DNA of 64,000 nt from Pedobacter sp. B4-66 (GTDB lineage Bacteria; Bacteroidota; Bacteroidia; Sphingobacteriales; Sphingobacteriaceae), in NCBI RefSeq assembly GCF_018492665.1, contig NZ_JAFVME010000009.1:248001-312000 (forward strand), given 5' to 3'. Shown here piece after piece: positions 17,720-25,506 of this stretch. Position numbers and translations under genes: made by a program. Position 1 is the first letter of the stretch; each line of letters starts with the position of its first letter. The notes beneath the pieces were generated by a model. It saw only the letters and a list, made by a program, of their open reading frames with translations. It searched no databases and had not been told where the DNA came from.

Positions 17720-17782
17720 CGCCTGTAGACCGATAAACAAGATTGGTGAAAATTTAGCGTAAATTAGATAGAGAAAAAAAGT

Positions 17783-19126
17783 ATGGATATGCACTTTGTT
17801 GGAATAGATATTGGTACCAGTTCAATCAGTGGTGTAGCTTATAATTATGAAAACAAAGAAGTAGAATCAATAACAAGAGATAACGATTCCAACCTTCCTT
17901 CACCAAAAAGCTGGGAGAAAATACAAGCTCCTGGCCGCATTATGGAACAGGTACAGGAAATATTGGCGGACTTTTCGTCGCGCTATCCGAATATTAAAGG
18001 GATTGGCCTTACAGGACAAATGCATGGAATACTTTATGTAAACCATGAGGGGGACGCTATCAGTCCTCTTTACACCTGGCAGGACGGAAGAGGAAACCAA
18101 TCCTATTTAGAAGACAAAACCTATGCTTCTTTTCTTTCTGAATTAACAGGATACGATTTGGCCTCAGGATACGGACTTACGACTCACTTCTTTAATAGCA
18201 TTAATGACTTGGTGCCTAAGGAGGCTAAAAAAATCAGTACAATTATGGATTATGTGGTCATGAAACTTGCCAACAAAAAGACTCCATTGACTGACTATTC
18301 AAATGGAGCAAGCCTTGGATTCTTTGATTTAGAAAAATTGGAATTTGACCACGCTGCGATAGAAAAGGCAAACATCGATTGTAAATTATTACCAGAACTA
18401 ACTCAATCAACCACCTGCTGTGGCTATTTCGAAGACCGTATTCCTATTTACTCTGCTATTGGAGATAATCAGGCTGCGTTTTTAGGCTCAGTAAAAGACC
18501 TCCATAAATCCATTCATATTACAGTAGGCACAAGTAGCCAGATTTCAGTGTATTCTGAACATTTTTTAAATGTTCAGACATTGGATACACGTCCTTTCCC
18601 TGGTGGTGGATACCTTCTAGTTGGTGCAGCTTTATCCGGCGGACAGGCTTTTGCAATGCTGAAGACTTTTTTCGAAAAAACATTGGAGAAGTTTGCAGCA
18701 AAGATTCCCCTAGGCTTAGATATCTATCAAATCATGACTGATATTGGGTACAAAGATAATTCGAATGATCTTCCTGTCGTTGAAACCCTTTTTAATGGTG
18801 CTCGTTTTACCTCGCAGAAGAGAGGTCATATCGAAAATATTTCATTTGACAATTTCACTCCAGAGAACCTTATTCTTGGGTTTTTAAAAGGCATTAGCCT
18901 TGAACTTTTTAATTTTTACCAACATTTACCCTCGGAAATCAAAAATGAAAAGCATGTTATTATAGGCTCGGGCAATGCACTTAAAAGAAATCCGTTGCTA
19001 TGTAGCGCATTCGAAGAGCAATTTAAAACCCAGCTAATCTGTTCAAATTACCAGGAAGAAGCAGCGTTTGGTGCTTGCTTAAACGCAATTATAGGCAGTG
19101 GATGTGGCTTATCCACCAATGGATAG
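17783..19126 (+). CDS. FGGY family carbohydrate kinase, sedoheptulokinase-like
   Basis: A 447-residue cytoplasmic sugar kinase. The FGGY phosphate loop is GIDIGTSSISGVAYN (about residues 7-21). The features recall sedoheptulokinase more than xylulokinase: GLTGQMHGILY, TWQDGRG (about 112-118), the GYGLTTHFF segment, DYVVMKLANK, LTDYSNGASLGFF and, near the C-terminus, IIGSGNALKRNPLL. Sedoheptulokinase makes sedoheptulose 7-phosphate, a pentose-phosphate-pathway intermediate. The gene is alone on its strand, divergent from the GntR-type regulator and next to the GH32 locus, so a ketose substrate fits. Xylulose or another ketose cannot be excluded. A second possible ATG lies two codons in. Confidence 0.75.
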   Translation: MDMHFVGIDIGTSSISGVAYNYENKEVESITRDNDSNLPSPKSWEKIQAPGRIMEQVQEILADFSSRYPNIKGIGLTGQMHGILYVNHEGDAISPLYTWQDGRGNQSYLEDKTYASFLSELTGYDLASGYGLTTHFFNSINDLVPKEAKKISTIMDYVVMKLANKKTPLTDYSNGASLGFFDLEKLEFDHAAIEKANIDCKLLPELTQSTTCCGYFEDRIPIYSAIGDNQAAFLGSVKDLHKSIHITVGTSSQISVYSEHFLNVQTLDTRPFPGGGYLLVGAALSGGQAFAMLKTFFEKTLEKFAAKIPLGLDIYQIMTDIGYKDNSNDLPVVETLFNGARFTSQKRGHIENISFDNFTPENLILGFLKGISLELFNFYQHLPSEIKNEKHVIIGSGNALKRNPLLCSAFEEQFKTQLICSNYQEEAAFGACLNAIIGSGCGLSTNG

Positions 19127-19260
19127 CTATAGTTTCTCTTTGCCATAAAATCTATCACATATTGTTTCTTATGGTCTGCATTGGCAACTTTTTTACCGGG
19201 GGTTTCCTCCAATGCAAAAATAGGCGAAACAGCTAACTTAGCAATGTGGTTTAGAATTGA

Positions 19261-19431
19261 TTAATTCTTTTTTTGCTGCCCAGGTGCAAATGGTTTTGCT
19301 GATTTTGATCCCGTCCCTTTTTTTGCTTGTCCTGGTGGAACTTTACCACTGTTACCTGCCGTTCTTGTCGTGTAGCAAGAAGTCAAGAACAAGAAACTTG
19401 AAATTGCGAGTACAAAATATATCCTTTTCAT
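19261..19431 (-). CDS. 56-residue lipoprotein with PPGQAKK motif
   Basis: This short gene encodes MKRIYFVLAISSFLFLTSCY followed by a 36-residue basic tail. Residues 16-19 (LTSC) form a lipobox with C19. The tail carries VPPGQAKKGTGSKSAKPFAP then GQQKKN, a Lys/Pro/Gly/Gln-rich pattern I recall from short lipoproteins in Sphingobacteriaceae and Flavobacteriaceae, where they are sometimes misnamed quinol oxidase subunit. No function is known to me. It lies downstream of the DinB-like gene on the same strand. Confidence comes from the coherent signal peptide, lipobox and repeated PGQ motif. Confidence 0.75.
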   Translation of the reverse strand: MKRIYFVLAISSFLFLTSCYTTRTAGNSGKVPPGQAKKGTGSKSAKPFAPGQQKKN

Positions 19432-19472
19432 ATAAAATTTCGAAATGTAGTACTAAATGTATGCCAAAAAGT

Positions 19473-20057
19473 TTATTCACCATTTGACCCAGCTCCTGAT
19501 GGTTTAGAATCTCCCTTTGTCCGCTCTGCCTGAATTATATGACGTTCAATATGGTATACCATAAAACGTAAGGTATCGCCCAATCTCAACCTGACCATTT
19601 TAGTAATGGAAATTGGAGTTTTCAATTTTGTCATATCAACATAGCTCGCTTGCTCAAGCAATGTTTTTAACAGTTGCTGTTGCTTTAAAAAACGATCGAC
19701 TGTGGTCAATGTTAAAACAGAACCTAATGGGTTTTTATCCTTTGTAGTCGACATTTTCTTGATTTTACCCGACTTTGCACTAATCATGTAGACAAAATAA
19801 TCTCCAATGAAACCGCTTTTAAATATTCCAGGGGTTTTATTTGGTTTTTGAGATAGAATTGCTTGTTCTATAACCGGAAGGTAGAAATTACCATAAAGGT
19901 TTAAATGCTCAATACATTCCAATGCACTCCACTCTGCCGGGCTATTTTTTTCATTTAACTGATCGATCTCAAGGTCCTTAAGTTTTTCAACCGTATGAGT
20001 TGACCATGCTGTTGTGGCCAACAGCTCTTCTATGAGCAGGCTATTCGTTATCTTCAT
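19473..20057 (-). CDS. DinB superfamily protein
   Basis: The start at 20057 (MKITNSLLIEELL) is preferred; the frame runs 11 codons further upstream. The 194-residue protein resembles the DinB four-helix bundle, with WSALECIEHLNLYGNFYLPV (about residues 46-65) and a C-terminal VYHIERHIIQAERT. The histidines at the ends of these segments match the usual metal triad of the family. Members include thiol-dependent transferases and many proteins of unknown role. It may be in one transcript with the Crp/Fnr gene 58 bases upstream. Confidence 0.8.
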   Translation of the reverse strand: MKITNSLLIEELLATTAWSTHTVEKLKDLEIDQLNEKNSPAEWSALECIEHLNLYGNFYLPVIEQAILSQKPNKTPGIFKSGFIGDYFVYMISAKSGKIKKMSTTKDKNPLGSVLTLTTVDRFLKQQQLLKTLLEQASYVDMTKLKTPISITKMVRLRLGDTLRFMVYHIERHIIQAERTKGDSKPSGAGSNGE

Positions 20058-20115
20058 CTTTGTTACTAATTTACACAAAGATGAAAACAAAGTACTTTCT
20101 GACTATTGATTGAAA

Positions 20116-20655
20116 TCAAGAATTTCGAATTCTGCTAAGTGTTTCAGGGGTCATCCTCAAATAGGAAGCGATATACTTTAATGGAACATGCTGGAACAGA
20201 TCTGGACTTCTTTCCAGTACGCGCTTTAACCGTTCTGTTGGTGATACGGTAAGCAAATCAACCTCCCTTTCCATTTGCTGGCTAATTACTGTTTCCAGTA
20301 AATGACTATATCCAATCAAGCTTTCAGTATCTTGATTCGCTATCCCCTGCACCTTTTCTTTAGATATCACCAACAATGTAGTTTTTCTAATCGCCTCCAC
20401 ATAAAACTCAGAAGGGCTTCCCTTAAAATAGGAAGAAAGGGAATTAATTATTGAACCCTCAAAGCCGAAACGAATGGATTGCTCCTCATATTCTGATAGT
20501 AGAAATACTCGGACAGCCCCCGATTCTACATAATACAGGTTCTTCTCTACCTCTCCCTCTTTAAGTATAAAGTCGCCTCTAGAATAGGTTCTTTTACTTC
20601 CAACAGTCTTTAACGAATTAATTAAGTTTAAAGTAAAGGTTTGTTCACTGGTCAT
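20116..20655 (-). CDS. Crp/Fnr family transcriptional regulator
   Basis: The start at 20655 (MTSEQTFTLNLINSL) removes a hydrophobic run that does not belong to the family. The 179-residue protein has a cyclic-nucleotide-binding fold (about 20-120; YSRGDFILKEGEVEKNLYYV, SGAVRVFLLSEYEEQSIRFG) and a short C-terminal helix-turn-helix (VPLKYIASYLRMTPETLSRI). This small Crp-like type is very common in Bacteroidota and its ligand is usually unknown. No Fnr-type cysteine cluster is visible. Confidence 0.88.
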   Translation of the reverse strand: MTSEQTFTLNLINSLKTVGSKRTYSRGDFILKEGEVEKNLYYVESGAVRVFLLSEYEEQSIRFGFEGSIINSLSSYFKGSPSEFYVEAIRKTTLLVISKEKVQGIANQDTESLIGYSHLLETVISQQMEREVDLLTVSPTERLKRVLERSPDLFQHVPLKYIASYLRMTPETLSRIRNS

Positions 20656-20721
20656 GAGGGCAATTAAAATAACTAATCTAAGATACAAATTCGTGAACAT
20701 CTACAATGATTTACAACCTAA

Positions 20722-20776
20722 GATCATCGTAATTGAATTGTATACGCAGTGTGTATACAATTCAATTATGATGATT
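20722..20776 (-). terminator. long hairpin after the zinc operon
   Basis: Arms 20731-20745 and 20753-20767 are perfect 15-bp complements around a 7-base loop, and pairing extends outward to about 24 bp with G-T wobbles. It begins only a few bases after the stop of the His-rich lipoprotein gene and probably ends that transcript; a T tract is lacking. Confidence 0.65.
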
Positions 20777-20781
20777 ATTTC

Positions 20782-21420
20782 TTAATGCTCATGTTCACCT
20801 TCATGTACCGGGTGCAATTCAAATTTCAAGTCCAGATCATTGGCTCCTGCAAACTTAGCCGAAAAATTTACATCATTCCAGTTTGCAGCCGTTATGCTGG
20901 CTTTTACTCCAGGGTTAAGATGACGAAGCACATAGCGGAAAGTAAATCCGGTTGCTGTATGCTCATCAACCGTTAAATATCCGGTGACACCAACATTTAT
21001 TTTCTTATTTTCTTTATCCCTATCTGCATAAGCATAAGTTAAAATACCATCCGGGGCTCCTAAAATAAATGCCTGATGGATGTCGTGTTTTTCAAGAAAT
21101 TCTTGTTGCATTTCGCGGTTTGCGAAATCAAATGACCTAAGTGTTAGTTTGTAAGTTTTACCTTCAATCAGGTGAAGATGTGTACCTACCGGCGGCAATC
21201 CCTTACTATCAAAAGTAATAATGGTAGACTTTGCTTCGGCAATAGGGTTGTAATGATAATGATCGCCGTGGGCTTCCCGCTCAACCTCAAGAAAAGTGAG
21301 CTCTGCCTTGCCAATCTCTTCTTCCGGCACTTCTGGCTTTGGATCTTTCTTACAGGCGTTAAATGTGATTGCGATAAGTCCTACTAAAACGACTAAAGAG
21401 TAATTGCGTAATTTGTTCAT
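20782..21420 (-). CDS. histidine-rich lipoprotein, probable zinc-binding
   Basis: A 212-residue lipoprotein with lipobox ITFNAC (C23). Histidines cluster at three places: HGDHYHYN (about 51-58), THLHL (about 80) and the extreme C-terminus (HPVHEGEHEH), which suggests metal capture. No catalytic motif was recognised. It is the third gene of a leftward set (COG0523 GTPase, TonB-dependent receptor, this protein) starting from a Zur-like dyad. A surface or periplasmic zinc-binding helper for the receptor is the likely role, by inference. Confidence 0.78.
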   Translation of the reverse strand: MNKLRNYSLVVLVGLIAITFNACKKDPKPEVPEEEIGKAELTFLEVEREAHGDHYHYNPIAEAKSTIITFDSKGLPPVGTHLHLIEGKTYKLTLRSFDFANREMQQEFLEKHDIHQAFILGAPDGILTYAYADRDKENKKINVGVTGYLTVDEHTATGFTFRYVLRHLNPGVKASITAANWNDVNFSAKFAGANDLDLKFELHPVHEGEHEH

Positions 21421-21460
21421 GTTGTAAAGTATTATATGTTAATTGATAAGATTTATTCGA

Positions 21461-23575
21461 TTAAAATTTATAGGCCAGTCGTATAGTAATATTCCTTCCC
21501 ATATCATGCGTGTAGTACCTATAGCGATTCATGTATTCTTTGTAAAGGGTATTAAATAGGTTGTCGACACTGAGATTGAAACTCAGCTCCTGATTCCCAA
21601 TTTTCATCGCTGTTCCACCGGAAAGCTGAAAATGATGGTAAGCTCCGGGAGGAACCGCATAGTCACTTTCTAGTTCATAACGCGTTTGCCGACGAACGAA
21701 ACTATGACCTGCTTGTAGCCAGGTGTCGCCAAAATTTTTTAATTGAAAATCGAGGCGAATACTCTGACCTACCCTATCAGATGGGATATAAGGCAGATAT
21801 TTACGATTATCCAAGTCTCGCGCCCTGATTAATGCGGCATTAAGTTTATAGGAAAGCAACTCAGAAAAGCGATAAGTCCCCGAGAAGTCAGCCCCTAAAA
21901 ATGAAGCATCAGTTTGTTTATACCTGAATGTGGGATAGGTACCACTTACCGTTTGTTTAAAGGTTTTATCCGGTTCCGAATAGATATAATTGTTAATGTA
22001 TTGAGCGTAAGCATCAAGAGTAAAATTAAGTTTCCCCTCATAGTACTTTAAAGAGTTAACCCATTTATAGCCCTGCTCTGTTTTAATATTAGGGTCTCCT
22101 ATTTCATACAATCCAGCTCCATGATGGAGGCCATTGCTAAACAATTCATTTGCGGTAGGTGCTCTCCAGGCCAAACCCAGATTACTACCCAGTTGCCATT
22201 GCTCATCAATTTTCCAAAGCGTTCCAAATGACCCAGTAACATTATGAAACCTGCTCTGTCCTCCATAATACTGTTCCCCATCGCTAGCATACCTGTATCC
22301 CACAGCATCAAATAGTTTAAAGTCATAGCGCAGCCCTCCCTCAAACTCGAAGTCATCTTTTACCCAGCGCTGTATAACAAAAACACCTCCAGTAACGCCA
22401 TCATAGTTTGGTATGAAAGTATTGGCTAGTGTTCCGGGGATATTATTATTCACCTGTACAATCCCATTAAATCCATATAGGCGCTTTGATCCGCTTGTTT
22501 CTTGCTTTTCAAAAACCAGATCCAGTGTATGGGTATTCAAAACCAGATCTGTAATAGGAAGCGCTTCCCTATCACCCCTTCTGAAATCATATTCTTTTCG
22601 CTGATTCTTTTGAAAACCATAAGTAATAGCTAAAGACAGTTGATTACTGAAATCATAATGAGCTTTTGCTTTAAACAAATCATGAACAACCTTTTGACGT
22701 GGTGCAGTAATGTTATAGGCAAATCCATAATTCTCCAACGGCCTGCCAATTGAGATTCGGGCGTCGATATCCTCCTTTGTACCCACATGCGCACTATATA
22801 AAATACCCAGCTCAGTACCAAAGCGACTATAGTAAACTTCATAACTAGCTTTCCCGGTATGATATCCCGCCGCAGCGGAATAATTTAACTCCCTGACGCC
22901 GGTGTTTCCAAGATAATACTCAGCAGAATGCACATTGCCTGACCTTTTAAGAGTACCCTGCATTCGCCACCCAAAACCCGGTAATGATTTTAGTCCGCCG
23001 TTTAGCATAGCTGATGAAGTTCCTGATCTCCCGTTTGATGCACCGATAAGGTTGAGTCCTCCGGAAATACCTCCAGAAGTCGGTAAAGCAGGAGGTTCAA
23101 CAATAATAACGCCTCCGATTGCCTCTGCACCGTACCTTACGGACTCTGCTCCTTTGATTACATGAATTCTTTTGGCGAGAAAAGGATCTATTTCCGGAGC
23201 ATGCTCTAATCCCCATTGCTGGGCCTCGAGCCTGATTTCATTATTGAGAATCAGTATTCTGTTGCCATGCATCCCTTCTATAACAGGTTTGGAAATGGTG
23301 GACCCAGTTTTTAATATGCTTACACCTGGGATCTCTTTAATGGTTTCTGCCAATCCGGAACCTTTGGTTTGCTGAAGTTGCTTTTCTGATAACGTTACAG
23401 AAATACTGGTCCGGCTAACAGGTTTTCCTTTCTCTACAATACCTACTTCTTTTAATTTAATAGTTTTAGCCCGCGTTTTAACAGCGCTATCCAACCTCAC
23501 GGAATCCTCCTGAGCATAAACATTTGAGATCAATAAAAAAGTAAGGGCAATCAATAAAAGTATGCTTCTCTTCAT
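21461..23575 (-). CDS. TonB-dependent outer-membrane receptor, probably for zinc (ZnuD-like)
   Basis: A 704-residue receptor with a signal peptide (MKRSILLLIALTFLLISNVYAQ region), a plug (about 55-165; LAETIKEIPGVSILKTGSTI, VIEGMHGNRILILNNEIRLE, IKGAESVRYGAEAIGGVIIV) and a 22-strand-type barrel ending in MGRNITIRLAYKF. No carboxypeptidase-like or STN domain is present, so it is not SusC-like. The 9-base gap to the COG0523 GTPase gene and the shared Zur-like site point to zinc uptake, as for ZnuD receptors. Substrate is inferred from context; copper or another metal is possible. Confidence 0.85.
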   Translation of the reverse strand: MKRSILLLIALTFLLISNVYAQEDSVRLDSAVKTRAKTIKLKEVGIVEKGKPVSRTSISVTLSEKQLQQTKGSGLAETIKEIPGVSILKTGSTISKPVIEGMHGNRILILNNEIRLEAQQWGLEHAPEIDPFLAKRIHVIKGAESVRYGAEAIGGVIIVEPPALPTSGGISGGLNLIGASNGRSGTSSAMLNGGLKSLPGFGWRMQGTLKRSGNVHSAEYYLGNTGVRELNYSAAAGYHTGKASYEVYYSRFGTELGILYSAHVGTKEDIDARISIGRPLENYGFAYNITAPRQKVVHDLFKAKAHYDFSNQLSLAITYGFQKNQRKEYDFRRGDREALPITDLVLNTHTLDLVFEKQETSGSKRLYGFNGIVQVNNNIPGTLANTFIPNYDGVTGGVFVIQRWVKDDFEFEGGLRYDFKLFDAVGYRYASDGEQYYGGQSRFHNVTGSFGTLWKIDEQWQLGSNLGLAWRAPTANELFSNGLHHGAGLYEIGDPNIKTEQGYKWVNSLKYYEGKLNFTLDAYAQYINNYIYSEPDKTFKQTVSGTYPTFRYKQTDASFLGADFSGTYRFSELLSYKLNAALIRARDLDNRKYLPYIPSDRVGQSIRLDFQLKNFGDTWLQAGHSFVRRQTRYELESDYAVPPGAYHHFQLSGGTAMKIGNQELSFNLSVDNLFNTLYKEYMNRYRYYTHDMGRNITIRLAYKF

Positions 23576-23584
23576 AAAGGCTGA

Positions 23585-24799
23585 CTAAAGAACACTTTCA
23601 AATGGATTTTCGAATTTCTCTCCCTGCCAATAGCAGATTAGTTCTTTATGATTCAACAAGCAAGAAGTCAGCTCATGGTTTAGACGATCTTTATCCATAT
23701 CCTGCCCAATAAGAACAAGCTCGTTTAAGCGATCTCCGAACCCCATATCCCACCTGCTTTCAATGTCTTTTCGGTTTTCCAGGTAATCAGTATAAGTAAG
23801 TCGCTCCTGCAAGGGCATACTTGCCCACCAATTGCCTGAATTTTCTATTTTAAGAGAACCACCGGCCTGTGAAAAGTTGAGTGCATAATCTGGTAAAGCA
23901 GCAATCCAGAACAGACCTTTTGTTCTTAGAATATTATTGGGAAAATCTTCATTTAAATAGTTCCACAAGCGCTGAGGATGAAATGGCCTTGCAGAGCGAA
24001 ATACGGTACTACTAATCCCATACTCTTCGGCTTCAGACTCATGTCCCCCATTTAATTCCTTAATCCAGCCAGCACCGTGCGAGGAGGCTTCAAAATCAAA
24101 CAACCCGGTATTGAGGATTTCCTTAAGATCTATTTTACTATATGTACTTTCTATCTGTTTTGCAGATGGGTTAAGCTTTCTGATCACGGCCCTTAGCAGC
24201 TTCAGATCTTCTTCGCTAACCAGGTCAGTTTTGTTGAGGATAATCACATTAGCAAACTCTATCTGGTCTGTTAACAGATTTACTATAGTCCGTCGATCAG
24301 CCTGATCATCAACCCAGTCCCTATCCGTCAACATTTCATTAGTACCAAAGTCCTTTTTAAAATTATGACAATCCACTACGGTTACCATGGTGTCTAGTCT
24401 GCTAAATTTACTAAGATCTATACCGAGATTTTCATCAACATAATTAAAGGTCTGAGCTACCGGAATTGGCTCAGATATCCCTGTGCTTTCAATAATCAGG
24501 TAATCAAAGCGATCCTCTTTGGCTAGTTTTTCCACCTCAGCAATCAGGTCCTCCCTTAAGGTGCAGCAAATGCATCCATTACTCATTTCCACAAGCCGCT
24601 CTTCAGTTCTCGACAACTTATGTTCGTTCTGAACAGTTCTGGCATCGATATTAATCTCACTCATATCATTTACGATCAGTGCGACTTTTAAATCCTCTTT
24701 ATTATTAAGGATATGATTTAATAAAGTGGTTTTACCGCTACCAAGAAAGCCACTTAGAACGGTTACTGGTAATTTTCTTTGTTTCTCAAATGCAATCAT
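23585..24799 (-). CDS. COG0523/CobW family zinc-metallochaperone GTPase
   Basis: A G3E GTPase with Walker A GFLGSGKTT near the N-terminus, the metal-binding GCICCTLRED motif (CxCC), Walker-B/G3 region LIIESTGISEP and NKTDLVSEE for guanine binding, then the CobW C-terminal domain (about 260-400) with SARPFHPQRLW. Family members of this kind (ZigA, YciC) are made during zinc starvation and pass zinc to client enzymes. The start at 24799 (MIAFEKQ) is preferred because a -7 element sits at 24804-24811; the ATG at 24817 would lie upstream of it. The alternative form is six residues longer. Confidence 0.92.
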   Translation of the reverse strand: MIAFEKQRKLPVTVLSGFLGSGKTTLLNHILNNKEDLKVALIVNDMSEINIDARTVQNEHKLSRTEERLVEMSNGCICCTLREDLIAEVEKLAKEDRFDYLIIESTGISEPIPVAQTFNYVDENLGIDLSKFSRLDTMVTVVDCHNFKKDFGTNEMLTDRDWVDDQADRRTIVNLLTDQIEFANVIILNKTDLVSEEDLKLLRAVIRKLNPSAKQIESTYSKIDLKEILNTGLFDFEASSHGAGWIKELNGGHESEAEEYGISSTVFRSARPFHPQRLWNYLNEDFPNNILRTKGLFWIAALPDYALNFSQAGGSLKIENSGNWWASMPLQERLTYTDYLENRKDIESRWDMGFGDRLNELVLIGQDMDKDRLNHELTSCLLNHKELICYWQGEKFENPFESVL

Positions 24800-24805
24800 G
24801 TTGCA
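24791..24805. promoter_or_regulatory. Zur-like dyad over the cobW start codon
   Basis: TGCAATCATGTTGCA has the form TGCAA-N5-TTGCA, as do two other sites in this island. It covers the preferred start codon of the COG0523 gene (24799-24797) and the downstream edge of its -7 element. Confidence 0.5.
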
Positions 24806-24811
24806 AATATA
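24804..24811 (-). promoter_or_regulatory. -7 promoter element of the COG0523 operon
   Basis: Read on the minus strand the element is TATATTTG, an exact TAnnTTTG match. TTGC lies 20 bases upstream inside the Zur-like dyad. The start site would fall at or next to the ATG at 24799, implying a nearly leaderless mRNA. Confidence 0.5.
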
Positions 24812-24827
24812 TTTCATTATTTATTAT

Positions 24828-24848
24828 AAATGCAACTAAATTGCATTT
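24828..24848. promoter_or_regulatory. Zur-like operator between divergent zinc genes
   Basis: AAATGCAA-CTAAA-TTGCATTT is a perfect dyad with 8-bp arms and a 5-base centre. It lies between the leftward COG0523 operon and the rightward merC-like gene, in the -33 zone of both. Fur/Zur boxes are typically AT-rich dyads of this size. The nearby Fur-family gene at 27808 is the expected regulator. Confidence 0.72.
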
Positions 24849-24855
24849 ATATTTG
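24848..24855 (+). promoter_or_regulatory. -7 promoter element of the merC-like gene
   Basis: TATATTTG matches TAnnTTTG exactly and abuts the Zur-like dyad, which occupies the upstream promoter region; no good TTTG at -33 is seen. Confidence 0.5.
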
Positions 24856-24898
24856 CGAGCACGATTTAAACACTGAGAGAACAATACATTTAAACAAT

Positions 24899-25279
24899 AT
24901 GAAGCACTTTATTAAATCCGAAAAATTAGATCAACTAGGAATGACAGCCTCCTTAGCCTGCGCAGTTCATTGTGCAGTTTTGCCTTTCGTGCTTACCGCA
25001 CTCCCCCTATTTGGTCTAAGCTTTTTAGCCCATAGCTGGGTAGAGCTGGTTATGATAGGCTTATCGCTCATCATAGGTGTGTACTCATTGAGTACCTCCT
25101 ACCCTAAACACAAAAAACTATTGCCCATAATGGTATTGGTAACAGGGTTTGGATTGATGGCAACCGGACATCATTTAATAGAAAGTATAGAGTCCATATT
25201 GATCCCAATGGGTGGTTTTACTATTGCCGGAGCGCACTACATAAACTGGAAATACAGTCGCACTTGCAGCCACAAGTAA
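24899..25279 (+). CDS. MerC domain-containing membrane protein
   Basis: The start at 24899 (MKHFIKSEKLDQLGMTASLA) is chosen since codons before it overlap the promoter. The 126-residue protein has about four hydrophobic helices, a CAVHCAVLPFVLTALP segment after the first turn (the paired cysteines and histidine seen in MerC-type proteins), and a C-terminal YSRTCSHK tail with another Cys/His pair. MerC proteins were described as mercuric-ion transporters, but related proteins occur in Zur-type regulons. Its control by the shared dyad suggests a role in zinc handling; substrate is inferred. Confidence 0.8.
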   Translation: MKHFIKSEKLDQLGMTASLACAVHCAVLPFVLTALPLFGLSFLAHSWVELVMIGLSLIIGVYSLSTSYPKHKKLLPIMVLVTGFGLMATGHHLIESIESILIPMGGFTIAGAHYINWKYSRTCSHK

Positions 25280-25324
25280 AATTGAGGTTAACGGGCAGTA
25301 GCAATTACTTTACATGAATACTTT

Positions 25325-25354
25325 TTTGCAATGAAATTGCATTTACTAACTTTA
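25325..25354 (+). promoter_or_regulatory. Zur-like operator overlapping the ABC-operon promoter
   Basis: TGCAATGAAATTGCA (25327-25341; TGCAA-N5-TTGCA) overlaps TTTG at 25325-25328. TAACTTTA (25347-25354) follows after 18 bases and matches TAnnTTTG at all but the last base. Repressor binding would cover the -33 element. Confidence 0.7.
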
Positions 25355-25369
25355 CAAACGACGCGGGTG

Positions 25370-25504
25370 ATGAACAAAAAACTGATATTTGGTGTGTTTC
25401 TACTTTTTATAAGCATGATAAACCCGGGTTGCAAACATGATAAAGTAAATGGCAAACAACTTTACATGAACTATTTAAAAAGCCACATTAAAATAAGGAA
25501 ATAA
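25370..25504 (+). CDS. 44-residue lipoprotein heading the zinc ABC operon
   Basis: The frame encodes MNKKLIFGVFLLFISMINPG then C21 and a 23-residue tail rich in Lys, His and Tyr. Residues 1-20 form a lipoprotein signal peptide with a loose lipobox (NPGC), so the mature lipoprotein would have only 24 residues. The start lies 16 bases after the promoter -7 element, and the stop is 2 bases before the ABC ATPase start, which implies coupled translation. No family was recognised. The GKQLYMNY stretch recalls the approach to a c-type haem motif, but no CxxCH is present; a decayed remnant is one alternative. Confidence 0.65.
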   Translation: MNKKLIFGVFLLFISMINPGCKHDKVNGKQLYMNYLKSHIKIRK

Positions 25505-25506
25505 GT

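Noticed and set aside
17373-17782. Possible small gene or RNA gene in the AT-rich gap
   Set aside because: No frame with coding character and no stable fold was seen; promoter and operator-like boxes explain the gap.
22099-22356. 85-residue frame inside the zinc receptor gene, same strand, other frame
   Set aside because: It is out of frame with a clear receptor barrel and has no supporting start or domain.
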